Of a DNA stretch of 64,000 nucleotides, positions 17,070 through 31,336 are shown piece by piece. Source of the stretch: Mesorhizobium sp. GTDB lineage: Bacteria; Pseudomonadota; Alphaproteobacteria; Rhizobiales; Rhizobiaceae. The stretch lies in contig SAQL01000005.1 in NCBI GenBank assembly GCA_004020645.1, positions 186,001 through 250,000 on the forward strand. The letters run 5' to 3'. A model generated the notes under the pieces. It searched no databases. It was given only the letters and a program-made list of their open reading frames with translations, and was not told where the DNA came from. Position numbers and translations under genes: made by a program. Positions within the stretch are counted from its first letter, which is position 1; each line of letters opens with the position of its first letter.

Positions 17070-17534
17070 ATGTTTGACCGCATCATTTCGGAACTCGGTC
17101 CCTGGAACTGGATGGTTCTCGGCTTCATTCTCCTCGTGATGGAGGTCGTCGCACCGGGCATCTTCATGCTGTGGATCGGCATCGCCGCATTGCTGATCGG
17201 TGCAGTCTCCCTGCTCATCTGGGACGCAGGTTTCTGGACCTGGCAGGTCCAGGTTCTCGCTTTCCTGGCGATGTCGCTGGTTTCAACCTATGTCGGCAAG
17301 AGACTGGCGGGCGGACGCCACGACCCGACAGACCAGCCGCTGCTCAACCGCCGCGGCGAACAAATGATCGGCAGGAAGGCGACGCTGGCCGAGCCGATCA
17401 AGGACGGCCGTGGCCGCATAAAGCTGGGCGACACACTGTGGCGCGTCTCCGGCCCCGATCTGCCGGCTGGCACGCAGGTGCGCGTGACGGGCGCGGACGA
17501 AACCGATCTGGAACTGACGGTCGAGGCGGTCTAG
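17070..17534 (+). CDS. NfeD-like membrane protein
   Basis: 154 residues with two to three membrane helices (WNWMVLGFILLVMEVVAPGI, MLWIGIAALLIGAVSLLIW, QVQVLAFLAMSLVSTYV) and a soluble C-terminal OB-fold (GRIKLGDTLWRVSGPDLPAG). This is the NfeD partner of stomatin-type proteins; the 10-bp gap to the SPFH gene shows a two-gene operon. A weak GGCG-GGG-CGCC hairpin with TTTTT at 17554-17566 may end it. Confidence 0.9.
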   Translation: MFDRIISELGPWNWMVLGFILLVMEVVAPGIFMLWIGIAALLIGAVSLLIWDAGFWTWQVQVLAFLAMSLVSTYVGKRLAGGRHDPTDQPLLNRRGEQMIGRKATLAEPIKDGRGRIKLGDTLWRVSGPDLPAGTQVRVTGADETDLELTVEAV

Positions 17535-17588
17535 GACCGATTCCACCAATCTCGGCGGGGCGCCTTTTTCAAACAGGCCCTGAGTCTG

Positions 17589-18590
17589 TCAGGCAGCGCC
17601 GATGCGCAGCAGGTCGTGCAGATGGACAAGTCCGACCGGCCGTCTGCCCTCGACAACCATCAGGCTGGAGATGGCCGAATTGTTGATCGTCTGCAGCGCC
17701 GTCGCCACCAGCGTATCCGGCCCGGCCGTCTTCGGCTCCTTGGTCATGACCTGATCGACACTCATCGCCAGAAGATTGCTGCCGATGTGGCGCCTGATAT
17801 CGCCGTCGGTGACGATGCCGATCAGCGCACCATCCGCAGCGGTTATTGCCACGCAGCCAAACCCCTTGCGCGACAATTCAAGGATCGCTTCGCGCATTCC
17901 AGTGCCGGAAGGCACGAGCGGCAGCCTGTCGCCGACATGCATGATGTCGCGGATCTGCGTCAGATTGGCGCCAAGTTGCCCGCCGGGATGGAAGGTGCGG
18001 AAATGATCCGGCGTGAAGCCGCGCGCTTCGAGCAAGGCGATGGCCAGCGCATCGCCGATCACCAGTTGCAGCAGCGTCGATGTCGTCGGCGCCAGGCCAT
18101 GCGGACAGGCTTCCGGCGCACGCGGCAGCAGAAGCACTACATCGGCCGCGCGCGCCAGCGCCGATCGCTCTCCGGCGGTGACCGCGATCAGCGGAATCGA
18201 GAAGCGCCTGGAATAGGCGATGATGCCCTTGAGCTCTCGGCTCTCGCCCGACCACGACATGGCGATGATGGCATCGTCCTTGGCGATCATGCCGAGGTCG
18301 CCGTGATTGGCTTCGGCAGGATGGACGAAGAAAGCCGGCGTGCCGGTCGAGGCGAGCGTCGCGGCGATCTTTGAGCCGATATGGCCGCTCTTGCCGACGC
18401 CGGTGACGATGACGCGGCCCTCGATCTGCGACACCATGTCGACGGCGCGCGCGAACGGTTCGGTCAATCCGTTTTCGAGCGCGGCCGCCAGTGCCGCGAC
18501 ACCGGCCTGCTCGGTCGCTACCGTTCTGAGCGCCGAGGCGATCGAAGCTTGTGGGTCGAATCGCTTCTTGTTTGGGGATCCCGCATGCAT
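17589..18590 (-). CDS. kdsD: Arabinose-5-phosphate isomerase (KpsF/GutQ family)
   Basis: Converts ribulose 5-phosphate to arabinose 5-phosphate for Kdo and lipopolysaccharide synthesis. The 333-residue protein has an N-terminal SIS domain (VIVTGVGKSGHIGSKIAATL, HPAEANHGDLGMI, SWSGESRELKGI) and two C-terminal CBS repeats (from IRDIMHVGDRLPLV and VDQVMTKEPKTAGP). It is a full-length member, convergent with the nfeD-like gene and divergent from the beta-barrel gene at 18740. Confidence 0.93.
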   Translation of the reverse strand: MHAGSPNKKRFDPQASIASALRTVATEQAGVAALAAALENGLTEPFARAVDMVSQIEGRVIVTGVGKSGHIGSKIAATLASTGTPAFFVHPAEANHGDLGMIAKDDAIIAMSWSGESRELKGIIAYSRRFSIPLIAVTAGERSALARAADVVLLLPRAPEACPHGLAPTTSTLLQLVIGDALAIALLEARGFTPDHFRTFHPGGQLGANLTQIRDIMHVGDRLPLVPSGTGMREAILELSRKGFGCVAITAADGALIGIVTDGDIRRHIGSNLLAMSVDQVMTKEPKTAGPDTLVATALQTINNSAISSLMVVEGRRPVGLVHLHDLLRIGAA

Positions 18591-18739
18591 GGCTGATGCG
18601 ATTAGCGCTTTGCCGCGCGCCTGTCCAACAGAATTGCCATCAACTAGGCCTGATCAACCGCCGCCTAACCCTCCGTTAACCATCCCCATTTACGGTTCGG
18701 TAAGTATGGCGCGTGTGCGCCGCGCAAGCAGTGGTGGCA

Positions 18740-20488
18740 ATGTCTGGGGCCCAGCCTGAACAGAAAAGAAGACGAAACGGCAAGGCGGTCTGCGCCTTGC
18801 TGCTGGCGACCAGCGTCTTCGCTTTGCTGCGGCCTGCGCAGCCCTATGCCCAGGTAGCCGAGCTGCGCGGCGAGGTTTCGGAATCGGCAATTCTGGACGA
18901 CCAGCAGCGCAAGACCAGGCAGTTGAGCCTGGCCAGCGCCCAGGATCAGACGGCACAGGCCGGCGCGGCTACCCAGAGCAATGCGCCGGCGCCCACCTAT
19001 CAGCCGGCCAGCCCGGGCGCCGTACTGGACGACGACATGGCGCCCGCGACCGGCAGCATTTTCGATCCGCCGGAGGCAGCCGACGATGCGTTTGCCGACA
19101 CCCCCGCTCCCGTCCCGCCGCGCCGGCCATCGAGCACAACGCAACGCGCGGCCGATCAAGACGAGGCCGCGGCCGCCGAGACGCAAGCCGCCGCAGCGAC
19201 TGCAGCCACGACGGATGACACGGATACCGCCGAGACGGACCAGGACGCCACCAATCGCCGTACCGTGACCATCGATTCCGCCGACAGGCAGCAGCTCGAT
19301 CCGGGCGCCGAACGTGCCGAAGCCATCGAAGGCCGGGACAAGAGGGCCGAGGACGAGCCGTTCGCCGCCACCGGCATCAAACTCGGCTCCTTCGTGATCA
19401 GGCCGACGCTCGAGCAAGGCCTGACGGCGTCGTCGAATGCCGATTCAAGCAGCGAAGGCAAGCCGGCCCTGCTGTCGGAAACGGCGCTGCGCTTCAATGC
19501 CGTCTCCGATTGGCGGGAGAATTCGGCTGTCATCGACGGCTACGGCATCTTCCTCAAGACGATATCGGGCGACGAGGTTCAGGAAGCGCGGGGCCGTGTC
19601 GATGGCACGCTCAATGTCGACCTCGACAACGATCTGCGCGCTATCGCCAGGCTCGGTTACGAGGCGGCGCCGGAATCGGCTTCGTCGCCGGTCGTCATCG
19701 AAGGCACCGTCGAGCAACCGGTGCGCCAGACCATTGACGGCAGCCTTGCGGTCGAGAAGGATGCCGGCAAGATGCGCTTCGCCCTGACCGGCGCAGTCGA
19801 ACACGACATCTACGGCGACGCCAAGCTTTCGACGGGCGGAACATTGTCGCAGAAAGACCGCGACTCGACGCTTTATACCGCCACCTTGCGAACCGGCTAC
19901 GAGATTTCCCCCGCCATCACCCCCTTCACCGAGGTCGAAATCGGCCGCCGGGTCTATGATTTGCGCGTCGACACCAATGGTTTCGAACGATCTTCGACGC
20001 GGCTCGGCGTTCGGGCCGGCGCCGAACTCGACCTCGGCGAGAAGCTTGCCGGCGAATTCTCGGCCGGCTGGCTGCGGGAGGCGATCGACGACGACCGCCT
20101 GCCGGCGATTTCGGGTGCCACGGTGAGCGCCGACCTCAAATGGTCACCGGAACGCGGCACCACGATCGGCCTCACCGGACAGACGATCGTCGAGGGCACG
20201 ACAACCGCCGGACAAAGTGGCGACATCCTTTATTCAGGCCGCCTCACCGGTGAGCGGGAAATCCGCGCCAACCTGATCGGGAACGCAGCTCTCGGCGTGG
20301 ACTGGCGCGACTACATCGGGTCCGACGGCCATGATCTGACGCTGAGCGCCGAGGCCGGATTGACATGGTGGCTGAACCGGTATGCCGGACTGACCACCCG
20401 CGCCAGAACCGAAAAACAGACCAGCAACCTGGAGGGCCGCGATTACGAGGCCCACAGCATCTTCGTCGGGGTGAAGTTGCAGCCGTAA
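18740..20488 (+). CDS. Outer-membrane beta-barrel protein with Ala/Gln/Asp-rich N-terminal region
   Basis: 582 residues. A signal peptide (AVCALLLATSVFALLRPAQPYAQ) leads to about 190 residues of low-complexity Ala, Pro, Thr, Asp and Gln. A barrel domain begins near KLGSFVIRPTLEQGLTAS, with alternating amphipathic strands and a terminal aromatic-free strand ending VGVKLQP. It resembles the BBP2-type barrel proteins of Rhizobiales; the function is unknown. ATG 18740 is preferred to the GTG at 18713. GTTAACCAT at about 18675 resembles a CtrA half-site, so cell-cycle control is possible but weakly supported. Confidence 0.75.
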   Translation: MSGAQPEQKRRRNGKAVCALLLATSVFALLRPAQPYAQVAELRGEVSESAILDDQQRKTRQLSLASAQDQTAQAGAATQSNAPAPTYQPASPGAVLDDDMAPATGSIFDPPEAADDAFADTPAPVPPRRPSSTTQRAADQDEAAAAETQAAAATAATTDDTDTAETDQDATNRRTVTIDSADRQQLDPGAERAEAIEGRDKRAEDEPFAATGIKLGSFVIRPTLEQGLTASSNADSSSEGKPALLSETALRFNAVSDWRENSAVIDGYGIFLKTISGDEVQEARGRVDGTLNVDLDNDLRAIARLGYEAAPESASSPVVIEGTVEQPVRQTIDGSLAVEKDAGKMRFALTGAVEHDIYGDAKLSTGGTLSQKDRDSTLYTATLRTGYEISPAITPFTEVEIGRRVYDLRVDTNGFERSSTRLGVRAGAELDLGEKLAGEFSAGWLREAIDDDRLPAISGATVSADLKWSPERGTTIGLTGQTIVEGTTTAGQSGDILYSGRLTGEREIRANLIGNAALGVDWRDYIGSDGHDLTLSAEAGLTWWLNRYAGLTTRARTEKQTSNLEGRDYEAHSIFVGVKLQP

Positions 20489-20591
20489 AACAAACCGTTG
20501 AAGATCGGGGTATGTCGAGATTCGAGTCAGGCGGTGGCGAGACGGTGGTTTCGGGATCTGAACGCGGCCTACTTTGGGGTATGCGATTTTC

Positions 20592-21497
20592 CTAGAACGC
20601 CGCGCCCCTCTGCTCCGACGGTTTCATCTCGTCGAGAAGCTTGCGGATAACGCCCGCCATGCGGCCGTTTATGTCGCTGCGCCACAGCGCGAAGGCGACG
20701 TTGGCCTCGACAAAGCCTTCCGGCGATCCGCAATCGAAGGTGCGCCCCTGGTAATGGCAGCCATAGAAGGGCTGTTGCTTCTCCAGCTTCAGCATCGCAT
20801 CGGTGAGTTGTATCTCGTTGCCGGCGCCCTTCTCCTGGCCCTCGAGAATCCCAAATATCTCCGGCTGCAGGATGTAGCGCCCGTTGATGTACAGGTTGGA
20901 GGGCGCCGTGCCAGGCTTCGGCTTCTCCACCATGCCGGTGATGCGGAAACCGTGATGCGTATCCTCGCCACGGCCGACGATGCCGTATTTATGGGCCTCG
21001 GCGGGGTCGCATTCCTGAACCGCGACGATGTTGTTGCCGGTCTCGGCATAAAGCTCGACCATCTCCTTCATGCAGCTTTTTTCCGACTGCATGATCATGT
21101 CAGGCAAAAGCAGCGCGAAGGGCTCGTCGCCGACCAGCTCGCGGGCGCACCAGACGGCATGGCCGAGGCCAAGCGGTACCTGCTGGCGGGTGAAGCTGGT
21201 CTGCCCCGGCGAGGGTTGCAGCCGCTGCAGGCGGGCTAGCTCGTCGTCCTTGCCGCGCTGGGCGAGCGTGTCATAGAGTTCGAACTGGACGTCGAAATGG
21301 TCCTCGATGACCGCCTTGTTGCGGCCGGTCACGAAGATGAAATGCTCGATGCCGGCTTCGCGTGCCTCGTCGACCACATACTGGATGACTGGCCTGTCGA
21401 CGACCGTCAGCATTTCCTTGGGTATGGCCTTGGTGGCCGGGAGAAAACGCGTGCCAAGACCGGCGACCGGGAAAACTGCCTTGCGAACTCTCTTCAT
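20592..21497 (-). CDS. galU: UTP-glucose-1-phosphate uridylyltransferase
   Basis: Makes UDP-glucose for exopolysaccharide, LPS and cyclic glucan. The 301-residue protein opens with the nucleotidyltransferase signature [20 protein letters not shown]. It then has [19 protein letters not shown], the UTP-binding [13 protein letters not shown] and [21 protein letters not shown]. Normal length and start. Transcribed alone, toward the barrel gene. Confidence 0.95.
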   Translation of the reverse strand: MKRVRKAVFPVAGLGTRFLPATKAIPKEMLTVVDRPVIQYVVDEAREAGIEHFIFVTGRNKAVIEDHFDVQFELYDTLAQRGKDDELARLQRLQPSPGQTSFTRQQVPLGLGHAVWCARELVGDEPFALLLPDMIMQSEKSCMKEMVELYAETGNNIVAVQECDPAEAHKYGIVGRGEDTHHGFRITGMVEKPKPGTAPSNLYINGRYILQPEIFGILEGQEKGAGNEIQLTDAMLKLEKQQPFYGCHYQGRTFDCGSPEGFVEANVAFALWRSDINGRMAGVIRKLLDEMKPSEQRGAAF

Positions 21498-21710
21498 GCT
21501 GTCAATTATCCGCTTCCAAGCCTGTTCGGCAATCCCGCTTCAAGACATTTTCGTGCCGGAATCGAGGATTATGGAACGGCTGGTCAGAAAAAAATTTGTA
21601 GTCCGTAAAGCACCAACCCGCCTTTTCGTTCCCAACGGCACCTATGGTAAACTAAATGCTAACCGGCTTCGGCGATGAATGATCTTCCTGTGATGAAGAA
21701 GGAGGAAAAG

Positions 21711-22937
21711 ATGTCCGTTCGCAACGCCGCAACGCGCTTCACAAGCTTCGTTGCGGCCGCCAGCCTGTCGCTTGCCTTGCTGATGCCCACCGGATCTGCT
21801 TTCGCCGACGCCGGTTTCCGGCAATGGGTGGCGAGCTTCCGCGCCACCGCGGTGCGGAGCGGCGTTTCCGGCGCAGTTTACGACCGCGCTTTCGAGGGCG
21901 TCAGCGATGCCGACCCGGTCGTGCTGGAAAAAGCGCGTTATCAACCCGAATTCACCGCGCCCGCCTGGGACTATTTCGACAACCGCGTCCACGACCAGTC
22001 GGTCGCTGTTGGCCAGCAGATGGCCAGGAAGTGGAAGCCGTGGCTGGACAGGATCGAGGCAAAATACGGCGTCGACCGTCATATCCTGCTGGCCATCTGG
22101 TCGATGGAATCGAATTACGGCGAAATCCTCAAGCGCGACGATGTCATGCGCAATGTCGTGCGTTCGCTGGCAACGCTTGGCTATGCCGATTCGAGACGAT
22201 CGAAATTTGCCCGCACCCAGTTGATCGCGGCGCTGAAGATCCTGCAAAGGGGCGACATCGACAAAAGCCATCTCAGCGGCTCATGGGCCGGCGCGATGGG
22301 CCATACCCAATTCATTCCCACCAGCTATCAGGCCTATGCGGTCGATATGGACGGCGACGGCAAGCGCGACATCTGGAATTCGATTCCCGATGCATTGGCA
22401 ACGGCCGCCAATCTGCTCAAGAAGAACGGTTGGCAGGCCGGCAAGACCTGGGGCTATGAAGTCAGCCTTCCCGACGGAAAGAAGTTCCCGGCCGGATCGA
22501 GGTCACTATCGCAATGGCAAGCGCTGGGTGTCACGCGTGTCAACGGCAAGCCGTTCAAGAATAGCGCGGAGAAGGCCACGCTGAAGGTGCCAGGCGGCCG
22601 CGGCGGCCCGGCTTTCCTGATGATCAAGAATTTTTCGGTCATCAAGCGCTACAACAATGCCGACAAATACGCGGTTGCCGTTGGCCTTCTTGCCGACGGA
22701 ATCGCCGGCTATGGTGGGCTTGTGCAGGACTGGAAACGGCCTTTCACGAAGCTCTCCTTCGAGGAGAGGCAAGAGCTTCAGCAGCGGCTTTCCCAGTACG
22801 GCTACTATGACGGCAAGTTCGACGGCAAGATCGGCGAGGGGTCGAAGGCCGCCATCATGGCCCTCCAGGCGAAGGCTGGCTTGACCCAGGACGGACATCC
22901 GAGCATGGAAGTGCTCAAATGGCTCAGGCAGAACTAG
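21711..22937 (+). CDS. Lytic murein transglycosylase, MltB family, with peptidoglycan-binding domain
   Basis: 408 residues. A signal peptide (SLSLALLMPTGSAFA) is followed by the SLT_2 catalytic domain: the Glu in AIWSMESNYGEIL is the expected catalytic acid, then SWAGAMGHTQFIPTSY and DMDGDGKRDIW. The C-terminal PG_binding_1 repeat is QRLSQYGYYDGKFDGKIG. It cleaves glycan strands to 1,6-anhydro products in the periplasm. ATG 21711 has AAGGAGG five bases upstream, which rules out the in-frame ATG at 21675. Confidence 0.92.
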   Translation: MSVRNAATRFTSFVAAASLSLALLMPTGSAFADAGFRQWVASFRATAVRSGVSGAVYDRAFEGVSDADPVVLEKARYQPEFTAPAWDYFDNRVHDQSVAVGQQMARKWKPWLDRIEAKYGVDRHILLAIWSMESNYGEILKRDDVMRNVVRSLATLGYADSRRSKFARTQLIAALKILQRGDIDKSHLSGSWAGAMGHTQFIPTSYQAYAVDMDGDGKRDIWNSIPDALATAANLLKKNGWQAGKTWGYEVSLPDGKKFPAGSRSLSQWQALGVTRVNGKPFKNSAEKATLKVPGGRGGPAFLMIKNFSVIKRYNNADKYAVAVGLLADGIAGYGGLVQDWKRPFTKLSFEERQELQQRLSQYGYYDGKFDGKIGEGSKAAIMALQAKAGLTQDGHPSMEVLKWLRQN

Positions 22938-22958
22938 CCTCGCATAGGGGCAGACCTC

Positions 22959-22998
22959 GAGCATCGGCCCAAACCGGTTTTGGGGAAATCCGATGCTC
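22959..22998. repeat. Palindromic hairpin after the transglycosylase
   Basis: GAGCATCGG (22959-22967) pairs with CCGATGCTC (22990-22998), with an inner CCCAAA...TTTTGGGG stem. A run of A rather than T follows on the plus strand, so it is a poor terminator for the upstream gene and more like a small palindromic repeat. Confidence 0.6.
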
Positions 22999-23060
22999 AA
23001 AAAAAGATAGAGCGGCGGCACGGTTGAGGGTCCGGCGCTCTTAAGGGATGGAGAGGGTAA

Positions 23061-24302
23061 TTGGTTTCGGCTGCGCGTATCCGTGTGATCCTTCGTCGCG
23101 TGCCGATCCTGATTCTGGCTATTGCCGTTCTAGCCGTCAGCACTGCCGCCGTCTTTCACACGCCGGCCGTGGCGCAGGAAGAACAAAGGCGTGGCTGGTC
23201 GCTGCGCGACTTGTTGTTTCTGCGCCGAAGCGAGCGGGTGGGCCGAACCGAGTGGATGGAACCACCGCGACAAATCCAGAGGGCCGGGCCACGGAAACTA
23301 AAAGCGAAAAAGCGCCGCGCCGCGCCGCGCCGGCCGGCTGAGCCGGCAAGCCCGATTGTCGAGAAGGCGCCGGATGCCCGCACCGTTCTGGTGGTCGGCG
23401 ATTTCATGGCGAGCGGACTCGCCGAAGGTCTCGAGAGCGCCTTTGCCGAAAACACCAAGGTGAGGATCGTCGTTCGCAGCAACGGTTCGTCCGGTTTCGT
23501 GCGTGACGATTTCTACAACTGGCCCGAACAGATCAAGTCGCTGATCGAGACCGAAAAGCCCGCCGCCGTAATCGTCATGCTAGGCTCCAACGATCGGCAG
23601 CAAATGCGCGTGAATGGTGAACGCGAACAGCCGCGGTCCGAGGCCTGGACCAAGGAATACGAACGCCGGGCCGAAGCGTTCGGCCAAGCCATTGCAGCGG
23701 CCAAGGTGCCGTATCTATGGGTCGGCATGCCGGCATTCAAGGCGCCGAAGATGACCTCAGACATGCTGGCTTTCAACGACATTTACCGCTCGACGGCCGA
23801 AAGCCATGGCGGCGAATTCGTCGACATCTGGGACGGTTTCGTCGACGAGGACGGCGCCTTTGTCACCAGCGGGCCTGATATCAACGGCCAGCCGGTGCGC
23901 CTGCGCACCGACGACGGCATCTATGTGTCGAAAGCCGGCAAACGCAAGCTCGCCTTCTATGCCGAAAAACCCTTGATGAAGATCCTTGGAATGACCGCGC
24001 CCACGGGCACACCGGCAGCGTACGCGCCAACGGGCGCTCCCGTCGAGGCGCCGGCACCGGCACCCATGGCCGTCGATCGCACCGTGCCGATGCTGCTCAA
24101 CGATCCGGCGCTCGATGGCGGTTCTGAACTTCTCGGCGCCGCATCGCCGGCGAAGGCGGACGGGCCCGGCGAAAAACTCGTCGTCGAGGGCAAGGCATCA
24201 GCTGCTTCGCCCGGCCGCGCCGACGATTTTTCCTGGCCGCCCCGGGGACAGCCTGCGGCGGCGGCCGCTGGAAGCGAGACGACGACGGCAATCAAACCTT
24301 GA
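23061..24302 (+). CDS. Exported SGNH/GDSL-like hydrolase (DUF459 type)
   Basis: 413 residues. An N-terminal membrane or signal segment (VPILILAIAVLAVSTAAVF) is followed by a basic linker and then an SGNH fold: VVGDFMASGLAEGL takes the place of the usual GDS block, with VRSNGSSGFVRDDFYNWPEQ and VIVMLGSNDRQQMRVNG. The last 100 residues are Pro/Ala-rich. The family occurs next to acyltransferases or cell-wall genes and probably acts on acyl or acetyl groups in the envelope; substrate unknown. The start is TTG 23061, supported by GGAGAGGG seven bases upstream. Confidence 0.8.
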   Translation: MVSAARIRVILRRVPILILAIAVLAVSTAAVFHTPAVAQEEQRRGWSLRDLLFLRRSERVGRTEWMEPPRQIQRAGPRKLKAKKRRAAPRRPAEPASPIVEKAPDARTVLVVGDFMASGLAEGLESAFAENTKVRIVVRSNGSSGFVRDDFYNWPEQIKSLIETEKPAAVIVMLGSNDRQQMRVNGEREQPRSEAWTKEYERRAEAFGQAIAAAKVPYLWVGMPAFKAPKMTSDMLAFNDIYRSTAESHGGEFVDIWDGFVDEDGAFVTSGPDINGQPVRLRTDDGIYVSKAGKRKLAFYAEKPLMKILGMTAPTGTPAAYAPTGAPVEAPAPAPMAVDRTVPMLLNDPALDGGSELLGAASPAKADGPGEKLVVEGKASAASPGRADDFSWPPRGQPAAAAAGSETTTAIKP

Positions 24303-24311
24303 TACTGGCTC

Positions 24312-24520
24312 TGAGACCGTTTCGAAACTCGCTCCTGTGAGTCATATAAGGGTGTTTTCGAGAACCGGAGCGGAGCGTACATTTGAGTACGCGAGCACCG
24401 GCCTACGCCCGCCGTAGCTTTGACTGCCGCGACCGCTCACAAGTGCTTCGGCCGGCGAAGGCCGGAAGCGCAGAAAACACCCTCAGATGGCCGCGGGAGT
24501 AGAGTCTCCAAACGGTCTCA
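24312..24520. repeat. Nested palindromic intergenic element
   Basis: Outer arms TGAGACCGTTT (24312-24322) and AAACGGTCTCA (24510-24520) enclose a second pair, AGGGTGTTTTC (24349-24359) and GAAAACACCCT (24473-24483). A small GCGTAC/GTACGC hairpin sits at 24375-24392. The right outer arm includes the gltD stop codon. The layout (concentric arms around a structured core) suggests a mobile intergenic element or a large bidirectional terminator. Confidence 0.65.
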
Positions 24521-25972
24521 GCGCGGCAGCACGCTCGATCCCATCAGCACCTCGTCGATCGAACGAGCCGCCTGCCGTCCCTCGCGGATCGCCCAGACGA
24601 CCAGCGATTGACCGCGGCGCACATCGCCCGCCGCATAGAGCTTTTCGACGCTGGTCTTGTAGTCGCGGTCATTGGCCTCGACGTTGTTCGAGCGGCGGCT
24701 GTCGATGGCGATCTTCATCTGGCCAGCCAGCTCCGACACCGGTCCGACGGTAGCCGGCCCGGCAAAGCCGATGGCGATGAAGGCGAGATCCGCGCGGATG
24801 ACGAATTCCGTGCCGGCGATCGGCTTGCGCTTTTCATCGACCTCGCAGCATTTGACGCCGGTCAACGCGCCGTCCTCGCCGATGAATTCGAGCGTCGCCA
24901 CCTGGAACTCGCGCTCGGCGCCCTCGGCCTGCGAGGACGAGGTGCGCATCTTCGTCGCCCAGTAAGGCCAGACCGAGAGCTTGTCTTCCCTTTCCGGCGG
25001 CTGCGGCCGGATGTCGAGCTGGGTGACGCGCACGGCGCCCTGACGGAAGGCGGTGCCGACGCAGTCGGAGGCGGTGTCGCCACCGCCGACGACGACGACA
25101 TGCTGGCCGCCGGCGACGATCGGCGGCGAGGGCCACGCCACCGACTGGATCGGCTCACCGCCGATGCGCTTGTTCTGCTGCACCAGATAGGGCATCGCGT
25201 CATGCACGCCATCGAGATCGTCACCGGGAATGTTGGCCGGGCGCGGCGTTTCCGAACCGCCGCAATAGAGCACAGCATCGTATTCGGCGAGCAGCTGCGC
25301 CACCGGTTTGTCGACGCCGACATTGACGCCGCAATGGAAGCTCACGCCCTCGCCTTGCATCTGCTCGATGCGGCGGTCGATATAGTGCTTCTCGATCTTG
25401 AAGTCGGGGATGCCGTAGCGCATCAGCCCGCCCGGCCGGCTCTCGCGCTCAAAGACGTGGACGTCGTGGCCGGCGCGGCCAAGCTGCTGGGCCGCGGCCA
25501 TGCCGGCCGGCCCCGAGCCAATGACGGCGACGCGCTTGCCGGTCTTCTTTTCCGGCGGGTAGGGCCGGATATGACCGGTTTCATAGGCTTTGTCGGCGAT
25601 CGCCTGCTCGATCGTCTTGATGGCGACCGGAATGTCCTCAAGGTTCAGCGTGCAAGCTTCCTCGCAAGGTGCCGGACAGATGCGGCCGGTGAATTCCGGG
25701 AAATTGTTGGTCGAGTGCAGGTTGCGGATCGCATTGTCCCAGTCGCCATTGTAGACGAGGTCGTTCCAGTCCGGGATCTGGTTGTGGACCGGGCAGCCGG
25801 TCGGCCCGTGGCAGTACGGAATGCCGCAATCCATACAGCGCGCGGCCTGTTTCTCGACCTCCTTATCCGACATCGGCAGCGTGAACTCGCGAAAATGCCG
25901 GATGCGGTCGGAAGCCGGCTGATACTTGTGCACCTGCCGGTCGATCTCGAGAAACCCTGTTACCTTGCCCAT
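24518..25972 (-). CDS. gltD: Glutamate synthase (NADPH) small subunit
   Basis: FAD-containing subunit that feeds NADPH electrons to GltB in glutamine-to-glutamate conversion. The 484-residue protein starts MGKVTGFLEIDRQVHKYQPA and has the Cys-rich 4Fe-4S region (CMDCGIPYCHGPTGCPVHN, then CPAPCEEAC). It has two dinucleotide folds, VAVIGSGPAGMAAAQQLGRA and HVVVVGGGDTASDCVGTA. ATG 25972 is used; the frame continues to 26014. It lies 144 bp downstream of gltB on the same strand, forming an operon. Confidence 0.96.
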   Translation of the reverse strand: MGKVTGFLEIDRQVHKYQPASDRIRHFREFTLPMSDKEVEKQAARCMDCGIPYCHGPTGCPVHNQIPDWNDLVYNGDWDNAIRNLHSTNNFPEFTGRICPAPCEEACTLNLEDIPVAIKTIEQAIADKAYETGHIRPYPPEKKTGKRVAVIGSGPAGMAAAQQLGRAGHDVHVFERESRPGGLMRYGIPDFKIEKHYIDRRIEQMQGEGVSFHCGVNVGVDKPVAQLLAEYDAVLYCGGSETPRPANIPGDDLDGVHDAMPYLVQQNKRIGGEPIQSVAWPSPPIVAGGQHVVVVGGGDTASDCVGTAFRQGAVRVTQLDIRPQPPEREDKLSVWPYWATKMRTSSSQAEGAEREFQVATLEFIGEDGALTGVKCCEVDEKRKPIAGTEFVIRADLAFIAIGFAGPATVGPVSELAGQMKIAIDSRRSNNVEANDRDYKTSVEKLYAAGDVRRGQSLVVWAIREGRQAARSIDEVLMGSSVLPR

Positions 25973-26116
25973 AGTCCAGTCCCTGCTGTCCAGATGGCGC
26001 GCTCGACGACGCACCCGTTAACCTCATAAGGCAGCCATGGCAACCTTCAGTCCGAGGCCAGGATTGTTGATGAAGGCGTCGACCGGGAAGCCTGGCTTCC
26101 CGGCAACTCCCAAAGC

Positions 26117-30868
<4,752 letters not shown>

Positions 30869-31336
30869 CCTGTCCTCCATTCCCAGCCCTAAGGGCGCTG
30901 GTTTCCGTTGGGAAGCGCATGAGCTTCCCTCTCATCCTTACGGCACGTCTTGCGAAATCCTTGCCGAACCAGGCGGCCTGGTTCGCATCCGGCAATCGTA
31001 CAGGCCAGAGCCGGGCTGTCTACCTGTCGCTCGCGGCAACGGCCGGAGAGGCCCAATGATACGCCAATCCAGCCTGTTTATGTGCGACAAAATAAGACAG
31101 CACTACTGTCCTAAATTTTTATGACAGAAATTGCGGATGCACACAAGACCGATTCACAACAATCTTAGGCATCTAGAGACAGAAAATTACGCGCGACCGT
31201 ACCAAAACGCAACCTTCGGTCGTCCGCCTGTGTCCCGGCCTCTCGCTGGCTTTACCGCTTTTCCGCCGCTTGGCACTTGCGAGCGGCATGCGAAAGCGGC
31301 CAAGGTTGCATCGATTTTCCCAGAACAGGCAAACGC
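30869..31336. other. Divergent control region between gltB and the threonine aldolase gene
   Basis: The 468 bp contain no supportable gene. GACAG-N5-CTGTC at 31096-31110 is a small inverted repeat in AT-rich DNA and could be an operator or part of a promoter. Nothing else stands out. Confidence 0.5.
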
